Shown here: in pieces, positions 44,089 through 52,660 of the stretch
Layout of the letters: the number at the start of each line of letters is the position of its first letter
Position numbering within the stretch: the first letter of the stretch is position 1
Origin: Pseudomonas sp.
GTDB lineage: Bacteria > Pseudomonadota > Gammaproteobacteria > Pseudomonadales > Pseudomonadaceae
Direction of reading: 5' to 3'
Length of the DNA: 64,000 nucleotides
NCBI RefSeq assembly: GCF_030698175.1
Contig: NZ_JAUYNT010000029.1
Coordinates: 124,001 to 188,000 of the forward strand
Notes under the pieces: model-generated
What the model was told of the DNA's origin: nothing
Databases searched by the model: none
The model's input: only the letters and a program-made list of their open reading frames with translations
Program-made: the position numbers and the translations under genes

Positions 44089-44589
44089 GTGGAATTTGCT
44101 TTCTATTTTGCCGCCGGCGTCGCGGTGATGGCCACCTTAAGGGTGATCACCAACACCAACCCGGTACACGCACTGCTTTATCTAATCGTCTCGCTGTTGG
44201 CGGTATCGGTGCTGTTTTTCAGCCTCGGCGCGCCCTTTGCCGGGGTTCTGGAAATTATCGTTTACGCCGGCGCCATCATGGTGCTGTTTGTCTTCGTGGT
44301 GATGATGCTCAACCTCGGGCCAGCCTCTAGTGCGCAAGAGCGCCAGTGGATGACCCCCGGTATCTGGGGCGGCCCGTCGATGATGGCCTTGGCTCTGCTC
44401 TGCGAGATGCTCTACGTGCTGCTTGGCAATCACAGCGGAGCGGCCCTTGGCTTAACCACTGTGGATGCAAAAGCAGTAGGTATCAGTCTGTTCGGCCCCT
44501 ACCTGTTGGTGGTTGAACTGGCATCGATGTTACTGCTGGCGGCCCTGGTGGCTGCCTTCCACCTCGGCCGACACGAGGCGAACGAATAA
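44089..44589 (+). CDS. nuoJ: NADH-quinone oxidoreductase subunit J
   Basis: A 166-residue membrane subunit with five hydrophobic helices. The third helix holds the segment VLEIIVYAGAIMVLFVFVVMMLNL, whose small residues and bulge (pi-helix region) are typical of NuoJ. The start is GTG at 44089, with AAGGAG 6 bases upstream. An ATG farther inside would lose the first helix. nuoK starts 2 bases after its stop. Confidence 0.95.
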   Translation: MEFAFYFAAGVAVMATLRVITNTNPVHALLYLIVSLLAVSVLFFSLGAPFAGVLEIIVYAGAIMVLFVFVVMMLNLGPASSAQERQWMTPGIWGGPSMMALALLCEMLYVLLGNHSGAALGLTTVDAKAVGISLFGPYLLVVELASMLLLAALVAAFHLGRHEANE

Positions 44590-44591
44590 CT

Positions 44592-44900
44592 ATGTATGCA
44601 ATTCCTATGGAGCACGGCCTGGCCGTTGCGGGTGTGCTGTTTTGCTTAGGGCTGGTGGGCCTGATGGTTCGACGCAACATCCTCTTCGTGCTGATGAGCT
44701 TGGAAATCATGATGAATGCTGCGGCACTGGCCTTTATCGTGGCCGGCAGTCGTTGGGGGCAACCGGATGGCCAGGTGATGTTTATTCTGGTGATTTCGCT
44801 GGCAGCCGCCGAAGCCAGTATTGGCTTGGCGATTTTGCTGCAACTGTATCGGCGCTTTCATACCCTCGATATTGACGCTGCTAGCGAGATGCACGGATGA
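44592..44900 (+). CDS. nuoK: NADH-quinone oxidoreductase subunit K
   Basis: A 102-residue subunit with three membrane helices. The conserved carboxylate residues are in helix 2 (ILFVLMSLEIMMNAAALAFI) and helix 3 (ISLAAAEASIGLAILLQLYRR). It is related to antiporter subunit MrpC. The start is ATG 44592 (MYAIPMEHGLAV). nuoL begins inside its stop codon with a 4-base overlap. Confidence 0.97.
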   Translation: MYAIPMEHGLAVAGVLFCLGLVGLMVRRNILFVLMSLEIMMNAAALAFIVAGSRWGQPDGQVMFILVISLAAAEASIGLAILLQLYRRFHTLDIDAASEMHG

Positions 44901-46750
44901 ATTTCTTATTCCTGACATTCCTCTTTCCGTTGCTCGGCTTCTGTCTGCTGGCGTTTTCTCGCGGCCGCTTTTCCGAGAACCTTTCGGCCCTGATCGGGGT
45001 TGGTTCAGTCGGTTTATCCGCCCTGACCAGCGCCGTGATTATCTGGCAATTTAATACCAACCCACCGGCTGGCGGCGTTTATACCCAGCTGCTGTGGCAA
45101 TGGATGTCGGTGGATGGTTTTGCACCCAACTTCACCCTGTACCTGGATGGTCTGTCGCTGACCATGCTGGGCGTGGTTACCGGTGTGGGCTTTCTGATCC
45201 ATCTGTTTGCTTCCTGGTACATGCGCGGCGAAGCCGGCTATTCGCGGTTTTTTGCCTACACCAATCTGTTTATTGCCAGCATGTTGTTTCTGGTGCTCGG
45301 CGATAACCTGCTGTTTCTGTACTTCGGCTGGGAAGGTGTGGGGCTGTGCAGCTACCTGCTGATCGGCTTTTATTACAGCAATCGCAACAACGGCAATGCA
45401 GCCCTTAAAGCCTTTATCGTCACCCGTATTGGCGATGTCTTTATGGCCATCGGCTTGTTCATTTTGTTCCAGCAACTGGGCACCCTGAATATCCAGGAAC
45501 TGCTGATTCTTGCGCCACAGAAATTCGCCATCGGCGACTTCTGGATCGAGTTGGCCACCCTGATGTTGCTGGGCGGTGCAGTCGGTAAATCGGCGCAATT
45601 ACCCCTACAAACCTGGCTGGCCGATGCCATGGCCGGCCCCACCCCGGTCTCGGCCCTGATCCACGCCGCAACCATGGTCACCGCCGGCGTTTACCTGATT
45701 GCCCGCACCAACGGTTTGTTTTTGCTGGCGCCGGACATTCACCAACTGGTTGGCATCGTCGGCGCCGCGACCCTGGTCCTGGCCGGCTTTGCCGCTCTGG
45801 TGCAAACCGACATCAAACGCATCCTCGCTTACTCCACCATGAGCCAGATCGGCTATATGTTTCTCGCTCTCGGCGTCGGCGCTTGGGATGGCGCGATCTT
45901 TCACCTGATGACCCACGCCTTCTTCAAAGCCTTGCTGTTTCTTGCCTCGGGGGCGGTGATTGTGGCCTGCCACCATGAGCAGAACATTTTCAAGATGGGC
46001 GGCCTGTGGAAGAAACTGCCCCTGGCCTACACCAGCTTTATCGTCGGTGGTGCGGCGCTGTCGGCCTTGCCATTGGTGACCGCAGGTTTCTATTCGAAAG
46101 ATGAAATTCTTTGGGAAGCCTTTGCCAGTGGCCATCAGAATCTGCTAATCGCGGGTCTGGTCGGCGCCTTTATGACCTCGCTCTACACCTTCCGCCTGAT
46201 CTTCATCACCTTCCACGGTGAAGCCAAAAGCGAAGCCCACGCCGGCCACGGCATCAGCTACTGGTTGCCATTGTCGGTGCTGATCGTGCTGTCGACCTTT
46301 ATCGGCGCGCTTATTACTCCGCCACTGGCCGGGGTATTGCCGCAAAGCGTCGGCCATGCCGGTGGCGGCGCCCAGCATCAACTGGAGCTGATTTCGGGCG
46401 GTATCGCACTCGCGGGCATTCTGCTGGCGGCCTTGCTGTATCTGGGTAAGCGCCGCGTGGTGACGGCCATCGCCAGCAGCGCGCCAGGGCGCTTACTCAG
46501 CACTTGGTGGTTTGCCGCCTGGGGCTTCGACTGGATCTACGACAAGCTCTTCGTTAAGCCCTACCTGCTGGTGTGTCGCTTGCTAGCCCGTGACCCACTG
46601 AACAGCACCATGACTCTGCTACCAACTCTGGTTCGCAAGGCTCACCATCTGCTGGTACGCACCCAGACCGGCAACATACGTTGGTATGCCTACTCGATGG
46701 TTGCTGGCGCCGTACTGTTGCTGGGCACTGCCCTGCTGACGACGGTTTGA
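44897..46750 (+). CDS. nuoL: NADH-quinone oxidoreductase subunit L
   Basis: A 617-residue antiporter-like subunit that pumps protons at the far end of the membrane arm. The conserved Glu lies in LYFGWEGVGLCSYLLIGF, and the Lys positions are in GKSAQLPLQTWLADAMAGPTPVSALIHAATMV and DIKRILAYSTMSQIGYMF. The C-terminal part has the long lateral helix region and a final membrane helix. The ATG overlaps the nuoK stop. nuoM follows after 38 bases. Confidence 0.97.
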   Translation: MNFLFLTFLFPLLGFCLLAFSRGRFSENLSALIGVGSVGLSALTSAVIIWQFNTNPPAGGVYTQLLWQWMSVDGFAPNFTLYLDGLSLTMLGVVTGVGFLIHLFASWYMRGEAGYSRFFAYTNLFIASMLFLVLGDNLLFLYFGWEGVGLCSYLLIGFYYSNRNNGNAALKAFIVTRIGDVFMAIGLFILFQQLGTLNIQELLILAPQKFAIGDFWIELATLMLLGGAVGKSAQLPLQTWLADAMAGPTPVSALIHAATMVTAGVYLIARTNGLFLLAPDIHQLVGIVGAATLVLAGFAALVQTDIKRILAYSTMSQIGYMFLALGVGAWDGAIFHLMTHAFFKALLFLASGAVIVACHHEQNIFKMGGLWKKLPLAYTSFIVGGAALSALPLVTAGFYSKDEILWEAFASGHQNLLIAGLVGAFMTSLYTFRLIFITFHGEAKSEAHAGHGISYWLPLSVLIVLSTFIGALITPPLAGVLPQSVGHAGGGAQHQLELISGGIALAGILLAALLYLGKRRVVTAIASSAPGRLLSTWWFAAWGFDWIYDKLFVKPYLLVCRLLARDPLNSTMTLLPTLVRKAHHLLVRTQTGNIRWYAYSMVAGAVLLLGTALLTTV

Positions 46751-46788
46751 TATGAATTTACATCTTTGCGCAAGGAACTGAGCACGTC

Positions 46789-48318
46789 ATGATTCTGCCC
46801 TGGCTAATCCTGATCCCCTTTATTGGCGGCCTACTGTGCTGGCAAGCTGAGCGCTTTGGCTCATCCTTGCCGCGTACAATCGCCATGCTTACCATGCTGC
46901 TGGAACTGGCCCTGGGCCTCTGGCTATGGTTTACCGGCGACTTTCAACTGGCGCCGCACCCCGGTGCCGATCCCGTCTGGACCCTGGAGTTCAAGCAGGT
47001 CTGGATCGAACGTTTCGGCATCAACTTTCACCTGGCGATGGATGGCTTATCGCTGCTGATGATTCTGCTCACCGGCTTGCTCGGTGTGCTGTCGGTGCTC
47101 TGCTCGTGGAGTGAGATCCAGAAAAACGTCGGCTTTTTCCACCTCAATTTGATGTGGATTCTGGGCGGCGTGATCGGGGTGTTTCTCGCCCTCGATCTGT
47201 TTCTGTTCTTCTTCTTCTGGGAAATGATGCTGGTCCCCATGTACTTCCTGATTGCCCTGTGGGGACACAGTTCAATCGACGGTAAGAGCCGCATCTACGC
47301 CGCCACCAAGTTCTTTATTTACACCCAGGCCAGCGGTTTGATCATGCTGGTGGCGATTCTTGGTTTGGTGTTCGTTAACTTCAATAGCACCGGCGTGCTG
47401 ACCTTCGACTACAGCCTACTGCTGAAAGCCGAACTGCCGCCAGCCACCGAATACATCCTGATGCTCGGCTTCTTTATCGCCTTCGCGGTCAAGTTACCGG
47501 TGGTGCCGTTTCACTCCTGGCTGCCGGATGCCCACGCCCAGGCGCCTACGGCGGGCTCGGTGGACTTGGCCGGTATTCTGCTAAAAACTGCGGCCTATGG
47601 CTTGCTGCGCTTCGCCCTGCCGCTGTTTCCCAATGCCTCCGCCGAGTTTGCCCCGATCGCCATGACCCTCGGTCTGGTCGGGATTTTCTACGGCGCGCTG
47701 CTGGCCTTTGCGCAAACCGACATCAAGCGTTTGGTGGCTTACTCCAGCGTTTCGCACATGGGCTTTATCCTCATCGGCATCTACTCCGGCAGCCAACAAG
47801 CGCTGCAAGGCGTGGTGATACAGATGCTCGCCCACGGTTTGTCGGCCGCGGCACTGTTTATCCTCTGTGGCCAGTTGTATGAGCGCATGCACACCCGCAA
47901 CATGCGCGAGATGGGTGGCCTGTGGTCACGGATTGCCTATCTGCCGGCCATCAGCCTGTTCTTCGCCGCCGCCTCGCTGGGCTTGCCGGGCACCGGTAAC
48001 TTTGTCGGTGAGTTCCTGATTTTGCTCGGCTCGTTCACCGCCACCCCTTGGATTGTGGTGATTGCCACCTCAGGTTTGGTGTTCGGCTCGGTCTACTCAC
48101 TGATCATGATCCATCGTGCCTACTTCGGCCCGGCAAAATCAGAGCAAGCCCTGCACGGCATGAATAGCCGCGAACTGGGCATGACCCTGAGCCTGGCAGT
48201 CTTGATAGTGCTGCTTGGGGTTTATCCGCAGCCGATTCTGGACACTTCGGCCGCCACCATGCACGGTGTGCAAAGCTGGCTGAGCACAGCCTTTACTCAA
48301 CTCGCTGCGGCCCGCTAG
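46789..48318 (+). CDS. nuoM: NADH-quinone oxidoreductase subunit M
   Basis: A 509-residue antiporter-like subunit with about fourteen membrane helices. The helix with LFLFFFFWEMMLVPMYFLIALWG carries the conserved Glu. The Lys region KLPVVPFHSWLPDAHAQAPTAGSVDLAGILLKTA and the DIKRLVAYSSVSHMGFIL segment match the family. Length and order are normal. The ATG at 46789 is the natural start; the upstream ribosome site CAAGGA is a little far (about 10 bases). Confidence 0.97.
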   Translation: MILPWLILIPFIGGLLCWQAERFGSSLPRTIAMLTMLLELALGLWLWFTGDFQLAPHPGADPVWTLEFKQVWIERFGINFHLAMDGLSLLMILLTGLLGVLSVLCSWSEIQKNVGFFHLNLMWILGGVIGVFLALDLFLFFFFWEMMLVPMYFLIALWGHSSIDGKSRIYAATKFFIYTQASGLIMLVAILGLVFVNFNSTGVLTFDYSLLLKAELPPATEYILMLGFFIAFAVKLPVVPFHSWLPDAHAQAPTAGSVDLAGILLKTAAYGLLRFALPLFPNASAEFAPIAMTLGLVGIFYGALLAFAQTDIKRLVAYSSVSHMGFILIGIYSGSQQALQGVVIQMLAHGLSAAALFILCGQLYERMHTRNMREMGGLWSRIAYLPAISLFFAAASLGLPGTGNFVGEFLILLGSFTATPWIVVIATSGLVFGSVYSLIMIHRAYFGPAKSEQALHGMNSRELGMTLSLAVLIVLLGVYPQPILDTSAATMHGVQSWLSTAFTQLAAAR

Positions 48319-48340
48319 CTGCTTTATGGAAAGTCATGCC

Positions 48341-49795
48341 ATGCAACTGACGACAGAACATTTTATCGCCCTACTGCCGCTGCTGGTCACCTGCGCCACC
48401 AGCGTGCTGGTGATGCTGGCTATCGCTTGGCGGCGTAATCATGCACAAACCTATCTGCTGACGGTTACCGGCCTGGTGTTGGCGCTGCTGGCGATTATTC
48501 CTGCACTTAAAGTCACCCCAATCGCGGTCACCGAACTGCTGCAGGTGGATAACTTCGCCTGTTTTTACATTGGTCTGATCCTGGTCGCCACACTGGTTTG
48601 CGTCACCCTCGCCCACGCTTATATGAAAGGTTATCCGGGTAACCGCGAAGAGCTTTACCTGCTGATTATCCTGGCTGCCGCCGGCGGCATTGTGCTGGTA
48701 AGCGCGCGGCACCTAGCGGGACTGTTTATCGGCTTGGAGCTGCTTTCGGTGCCGGTTTACGGCATGGTCGCTTACGCGTTTTTCAACAAGCGCTCACTGG
48801 AAGCCGGCATCAAGTACATGGTGCTGTCAGCCGCCGGCTCGGCGTTTTTGCTGTTCGGCATGGCGCTGTTGTATGCCGACGCCGGCACCCTGAGCTTTGC
48901 CGGGCTGGGCGCCAAGCTGTCCGCCGAGGGTTCACTCAGTCAACTGGTGCACTTAGGGATCGGCATGATGCTGATCGGCCTGGCGTTCAAGCTGTCACTG
49001 GTGCCCTTCCACCTGTGGACACCCGATGTCTATGAAGGCGCGCCCGCGCCGGTGGCGGCCTTCCTGGCTACGGCCAGCAAGGTCGCGGTGTTTGCCGTGT
49101 TGCTGCGTCTGTATCAACTGTCACCGGCCATGGCCGGCGGCTGGTTGAATGACCTGCTGAGCCTGATTGCGATTGCCTCGATTTTGCTCGGCAACCTGCT
49201 GGCACTGATGCAAAGCAACCTTAAGCGCCTGTTGGGTTACTCATCGATTGCCCACTTCGGCTACCTGTTGGTGGCGTTGATCGCCAGCAAAGGCTTGGCG
49301 GTCGAGGCGATAGGCGTCTACCTGACCACCTATGTGCTGACCAGCCTTGGCGCTTTTGGTGTGGTCACGCTGATGTCGACGCCGTACCACGGCCGCGATT
49401 GCGATGCTCTGTATGAATACCGCGGACTGTTCTGGCGCCGCCCAAACCTGACTGCAGTAATGACCTTGATGATGCTATCGCTGGCCGGCATTCCGCTAAC
49501 CGCAGGCTTTATCGGCAAGTTCTACATTGTGGCGGTCGGGGTTGAGTCGCACCTTTGGTGGTTACTGGGTGCCTTGGTCATCGGCAGTGCCATTGGTGTG
49601 TTCTATTACCTGCGGGTGATGGTCACCCTGTTTCTGGTCGCGCCGGGCCTGCATCGTCACGATGCACCGGAGAACTGGGGCCAGCGCACCGGCGGCATCA
49701 TGTTGATGGCCATGGCGGGGCTGACCTTGTTTCTCGGGGTCTACCCGCAGCCGCTGCTGGAGCTGCTGCAGCACACCGGACTTACGGCACTTTAA
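48341..49795 (+). CDS. nuoN: NADH-quinone oxidoreductase subunit N
   Basis: A 484-residue antiporter-like subunit, last of the operon. It shows the conserved GLFIGLELLSVPVYGMVAYAF helix and Lys positions in SLVPFHLWTPDVYEGAPAPVAAFLATASKVAVF and KRLLGYSSIAHFGYLLVAL. I chose the ATG at 48341, whose first residues (MQLTTEHFIALLPLL) match Pseudomonas NuoN and which has GGAAAG upstream. The ATG at 48326 would add five residues without a ribosome site. A strong terminator follows at 49811. Confidence 0.95.
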   Translation: MQLTTEHFIALLPLLVTCATSVLVMLAIAWRRNHAQTYLLTVTGLVLALLAIIPALKVTPIAVTELLQVDNFACFYIGLILVATLVCVTLAHAYMKGYPGNREELYLLIILAAAGGIVLVSARHLAGLFIGLELLSVPVYGMVAYAFFNKRSLEAGIKYMVLSAAGSAFLLFGMALLYADAGTLSFAGLGAKLSAEGSLSQLVHLGIGMMLIGLAFKLSLVPFHLWTPDVYEGAPAPVAAFLATASKVAVFAVLLRLYQLSPAMAGGWLNDLLSLIAIASILLGNLLALMQSNLKRLLGYSSIAHFGYLLVALIASKGLAVEAIGVYLTTYVLTSLGAFGVVTLMSTPYHGRDCDALYEYRGLFWRRPNLTAVMTLMMLSLAGIPLTAGFIGKFYIVAVGVESHLWWLLGALVIGSAIGVFYYLRVMVTLFLVAPGLHRHDAPENWGQRTGGIMLMAMAGLTLFLGVYPQPLLELLQHTGLTAL

Positions 49796-49810
49796 GCCGC
49801 AGAGTTGCGA

Positions 49811-49849
49811 AACTAACAAGCCCCGACATGTTCGGGGCTTGTTAGTTTT
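49811..49849. terminator. Bidirectional terminator after nuoN
   Basis: A perfect 16-base stem: arms 49811-49826 (aactaacaagccccga) and 49832-49847, loop catgt. The right end is TTAGTTTTA, and the mirrored A-rich left end lets it work for the convergent gene, whose stop codon (49848-49850) abuts the stem. Confidence 0.93.
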
Positions 49850-50267
49850 AGGACAACACAATCAGTGCCAGCAATAGATAGCGGGCGCTCTTAGCCAGCA
49901 ACACCAAGACTAAAAAGCTCGGCAATGGCTCGCGCAGCACGCCGGCGACCAGGGTCAGCGGGTCGCCGACTATCGGCAGCCAGCTGAGTAACAGACTCCA
50001 GCGCCCATAGCGCTGATACCAGTGCTGCGCTCGCTGCAATTGCGCAGGCGTCACCGGAAACCAGCGGCGTTGTTGAAAGCGGCTAAGCGAGCGGCCAAGC
50101 CACCAATTAATGGTTGAGCCCAGGGTATTGCCGGCAATAGCCGCCAACAGTAAACCGCTGAGGCTATAGCTATCGGTGAGCAGCAGCGCGACTAAGCCGG
50201 CCTCGGACTGCATCGGCAATAAAGTCGCAGCCAACAGCGCGAGAAAAAACAGTCCAGCGTAGGCCAT
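49848..50267 (-). CDS. YqaA family membrane protein (DedA/VTT-like)
   Basis: A 139-residue membrane protein. It starts MAYAGLFFLALLAATLLPMQSE and has NTLGSTINWWLGRSLSRFQQ and the later SWLPIVGDPLTLVAGVLREP, a pattern typical of YqaA and, more widely, of the SNARE-associated/DedA (VTT) family with its re-entrant Gly-Asp/Pro loop. DedA relatives act in lipid flipping and envelope homeostasis; YqaA itself is not characterised. The ATG at 50267 has only a weak ribosome site. It lies 16 bases after the YnfA gene, so they form a pair. Confidence 0.88.
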   Translation of the reverse strand: MAYAGLFFLALLAATLLPMQSEAGLVALLLTDSYSLSGLLLAAIAGNTLGSTINWWLGRSLSRFQQRRWFPVTPAQLQRAQHWYQRYGRWSLLLSWLPIVGDPLTLVAGVLREPLPSFLVLVLLAKSARYLLLALIVLS

Positions 50268-50283
50268 CAGAATTTCGCCAGGT

Positions 50284-50613
50284 TCACGCAGCCTTCCAAC
50301 CGCTGACGATAATCGCCATGCCCAGCAAGCTGATGGCGGCACCGAACCAGTCGAGACTGGACAGCTTGATGCCGTCCACCCAGCGCAGCCACAGCAAGGC
50401 ACTGGCCACATAGACCCCACCGTAAGCGGCATAGACCCGGCCACTGGCGGCCGGGTGCAAGCTCAGTAGCCAGACAAACAGCGCCAGACTCAGCGCCGCC
50501 GGCAGCAGCAACCACACCGAAGCCTCTTTACGCAGCCACAAATACGGCAAGTAACAGCCAAGAATTTCCGCAATTGCGGTCGCAAAGAACAAGCCAAAGG
50601 TTTTCAGCAGCAT
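50284..50613 (-). CDS. YnfA family small membrane protein
   Basis: A 109-residue protein with four hydrophobic helices, starting MLLKTFGLFFATAIAEILGC. The later VYAAYGGVYVASALLWLRWVDG and WFGAAISLLGMAIIVSG are the conserved YnfA features. The family belongs to the drug/metabolite superfamily of small four-helix exporters; E. coli YnfA function is not firmly known. The ATG at 50613 is the start. It precedes the YqaA gene on the same strand. Confidence 0.9.
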   Translation of the reverse strand: MLLKTFGLFFATAIAEILGCYLPYLWLRKEASVWLLLPAALSLALFVWLLSLHPAASGRVYAAYGGVYVASALLWLRWVDGIKLSSLDWFGAAISLLGMAIIVSGWKAA

Positions 50614-50648
50614 CTAGTACTCACAACAGGGGGGATTTCAATCTATGG

Positions 50649-51266
50649 CTAGGGCGCCATGCGTAGTTCAGCGCGCGCCTGGCCTAGCACTTGCCAGGCC
50701 GAAGCCAGCGCCAAGCTGGCCATAATGCCGGCAACCAGCAAATCTGGCCAGGCACTGCCACTGCCCAACACGCCGAGTGCAGCCAGCAACACCGCCACAT
50801 TGCCCAAGGCGTCATTGCGGGTACAGAGCCAGACACTGCGCATATTGCTATCGCCGTCGCGCCAGGCATACAGCAAGGCCGCCACGGCTAAATTGGCCAA
50901 CAGGGCCAAGCCACCAATCAGACCCATGGTGGCCGCCACCGGCACACCGCCCTGCCAGGCATTCCAAGCAGTTGCCACTAATACCCCCAAACCAAACAAC
51001 GCCATGCACACAGCCTTGAATTGGGCGGCGCGGGCACGCCAACTCAAACTCATGGCCAGCACAAATAAACTGATGGCGTAGTTACCAGCATCAGCGAGGA
51101 AATCCAGCGAGTCGGCGAGCAACGCCACCGAGCCGGCGCGGATACCGCTGCTAATTTCGATCGCAAACATGGCCGCGTTAATCAACAAAGCCAACCATAA
51201 CACCCGCCGATAGGCCGGGCTCAGGTGCTTGGCAACGGGTTCAGCATGACAACAATGGGCACTCAT
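50649..51266 (-). CDS. Cation diffusion facilitator family metal transporter (short form)
   Basis: A 205-residue membrane protein with about six hydrophobic helices. It starts with a His/Cys-rich segment (MSAHCCHAEPVAKH) that could bind metal. The transport site of the family is visible as LLADSLDFLADAGNYAIS (D-x3-D) and in a later helix as NDALGNVAVLL. It stops directly after the sixth helix, so the usual cytoplasmic dimer domain of CDF proteins is missing. The ATG at 51266 has AGGAG 6 bases upstream; the longer frame to 51392 crosses the promoter and the divergent gene. It is driven by a MerR-type promoter and divergent from its likely regulator. The metal (Zn, Cd, Co or Pb) is not decided. 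Confidence 0.85.
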   Translation of the reverse strand: MSAHCCHAEPVAKHLSPAYRRVLWLALLINAAMFAIEISSGIRAGSVALLADSLDFLADAGNYAISLFVLAMSLSWRARAAQFKAVCMALFGLGVLVATAWNAWQGGVPVAATMGLIGGLALLANLAVAALLYAWRDGDSNMRSVWLCTRNDALGNVAVLLAALGVLGSGSAWPDLLVAGIMASLALASAWQVLGQARAELRMAP

Positions 51267-51294
51267 ATGATTCTCCTGAATTGATTTCAAGCGT

Positions 51295-51325
51295 AGGCTA
51301 AAGCCTGTAGCCACTACAGGGTCAA
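51295..51325 (-). promoter_or_regulatory. MerR-type promoter of the metal transporter
   Basis: Read on the minus strand, the -35 TTGACC (51325-51320) and the -10 TAGCCT (51300-51295) are 19 bases apart. The spacer contains the dyad CCTGTAG-N3-CTACAGG (51304-51320). A 19-20 base spacer with a central dyad is the hallmark of promoters that MerR-family activators underwind. Confidence 0.88.
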
Positions 51326-51330
51326 GTCTT

Positions 51331-51756
51331 ATGAACAAGATATATCGCATCGGCGAGTTGAGCCGCGAGAGCGCCGTCAATCTGGAAACCATCCGCTATT
51401 ACGAGCGCATTGGCCTGCTACAACAGCCGGCGCGCAACGCCTCCGGTTACCGTAGCTATCAGCAGGAAGATGTACGCCGCCTGAGCTTTATCCGCCGCGG
51501 CCGCGAACTGGGTTTTAGCATCGAAGAGTTAAAAACCCTGCTGCAACTGGCCGACCACCCCCACAGCCCTTGCGCCGAGGCCGATCAGTTGGCGCAAGCA
51601 CACCTGCAGCAAGTGGACGCGCGCATCGCCGACCTACAGCAAATGCGCAGCGTGCTGCAGAGCCTGGTGGGCTGCTCAGCGGCCAGCGCCGAACACTGCC
51701 GCTTACTGGAGACCCTGGATCGACGCACCTGCTGCGTCGCCCCCGACAGTCACTGA
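51331..51756 (+). CDS. MerR family metal-responsive regulator
   Basis: A 141-residue regulator. The winged-helix DNA-binding part is MNKIYRIGELSRESAVNLET with IRYYERIGLL and GYRSYQQEDVRRLSFI. A dimer helix follows, and the end is Cys-rich: CAEADQ (about residue 82), SLVGCSAASAEHC (two Cys, likely metal ligands) and RRTCC. This pattern suits Zn/Cd/Pb sensors of the ZntR/CadR/PbrR kind. It lies directly beside the MerR-type promoter of the divergent transporter, its obvious target. Its own start codon is only 5 bases from the -35 box, so its mRNA probably starts within the operator and it may repress itself. Confidence 0.92.
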   Translation: MNKIYRIGELSRESAVNLETIRYYERIGLLQQPARNASGYRSYQQEDVRRLSFIRRGRELGFSIEELKTLLQLADHPHSPCAEADQLAQAHLQQVDARIADLQQMRSVLQSLVGCSAASAEHCRLLETLDRRTCCVAPDSH

Positions 51757-51867
51757 GGCAAGTTGGGCGAATAGTTCGAGCATTAATCTGCACGCTCCGT
51801 GCATAATTCCAACCACTGATTGTTTGGTGCTTTTTGCATTAATCATTGGCTCGCTTAGGCAACTGCA

Positions 51868-51894
51868 TAAAGAACAGCCAAAATCGGCCGGTAA
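51868..51894 (+). promoter_or_regulatory. FliA (sigma-28) promoter of the deleted chemoreceptor gene
   Basis: TAAAGAAC (51868-51875), an 11-base spacer and GCCGGTAA (51887-51894). Consensus is TAAAGTTT-N11-GCCGATAA. The -35 matches at 5 of 8 positions, the -10 at 7 of 8. It lies 37 bases before the GTG start. Confidence 0.75.
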
Positions 51895-51930
51895 AAACCA
51901 GTCGAAAGCACAACACCGCAGGAGTTTCAG

Positions 51931-52527
51931 GTGCCGTTTAATCGCATTTCCATCCAATGGAAAATCACCCTCCTTGCCGGCTTGTGCTTGCTGGTGATCG
52001 TTACTCTGCTGGTCGGCGCCTCGCTGTATCAATCCCAAAAAAGTAGCGAAGTGTTCAAGCACGCCAGCAGCCAAATGCTCGAAGAAGCGGCCCGCGCCGG
52101 CGAGGCGGGTCAAGGCTTTGCGGTGGTTGCCGATGAGGTGCGTAACCTGGCCAAACGCACGCAAGACTCGGTGGAAGAAATACGCCAGGTGATCGAAGCC
52201 TTGCAAACCGGTACGCGCGAAGTGGTCAGCTCGATGCACAGCAGCCATCGTCAAGCACAGGGCAGCGTCGTGCAGGTCGAAGCCGCAGTGACGGCCCTGC
52301 GCCGGATTGGCGACGCGGTCGGGGTGATCACCGACATGAACATGCAAATTGCCAGTGCCGCCGAGGAGCAAAGCTCGGTGGCGGATGAAATCAACCGCAA
52401 CGTCACCTCAATCCGTGACGTGACCGAGTCCATTTCCGGCCAGGCCCAAGAGTCGTCTGAAGTTGGCCAGGCACTCAATCGACTGGCCAATCAGCAGCAA
52501 AAGTTGATGGACCAATTTCGCGCCTAG
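51931..52527 (+). pseudogene. Chemoreceptor gene with a large in-frame internal deletion
   Basis: A 198-residue product. The first part (WKITLLAGLCLLVIVTLLVGA, a membrane helix, then SSEVFKHASSQMLEEAA) is the usual start of a dCache-type chemoreceptor. It then jumps into RAGEAGQGFAVVADEVRNLAKRT, the descending half of the signalling hairpin. Missing are the rest of the sensor, the second membrane helix, the HAMP domain and the first half of the hairpin with most of the CheA/CheW contact tip (EQTNLLALNAA). The two parts meet at EEAAR/IEAAR, which suggests recombination at a short repeat such as gaagcggcc. The GTG start has GGAG 6 bases upstream and a FliA promoter. The short protein may still be made, but it cannot signal like a normal receptor. 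Confidence 0.85.
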
Positions 52528-52660
52528 TAAGCCTGAACGGCCGCTTTAAATACGGGTGGCTCAATGCATGGCGCCATCGGCGCTTTGCTCTGGCGGCTGC
52601 TTCCTTGCCTAAGCCTGCGCGCCCGTCTAGCCTGCCGACACCTGTTCAGGAGATGCCTTA

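Noticed and set aside
52128..52527. Reading the short chemoreceptor as a natural stand-alone signalling protein
   Set aside because: It has only the second half of the hairpin and a receptor-type membrane start, which fits a deletion better than a designed short form.
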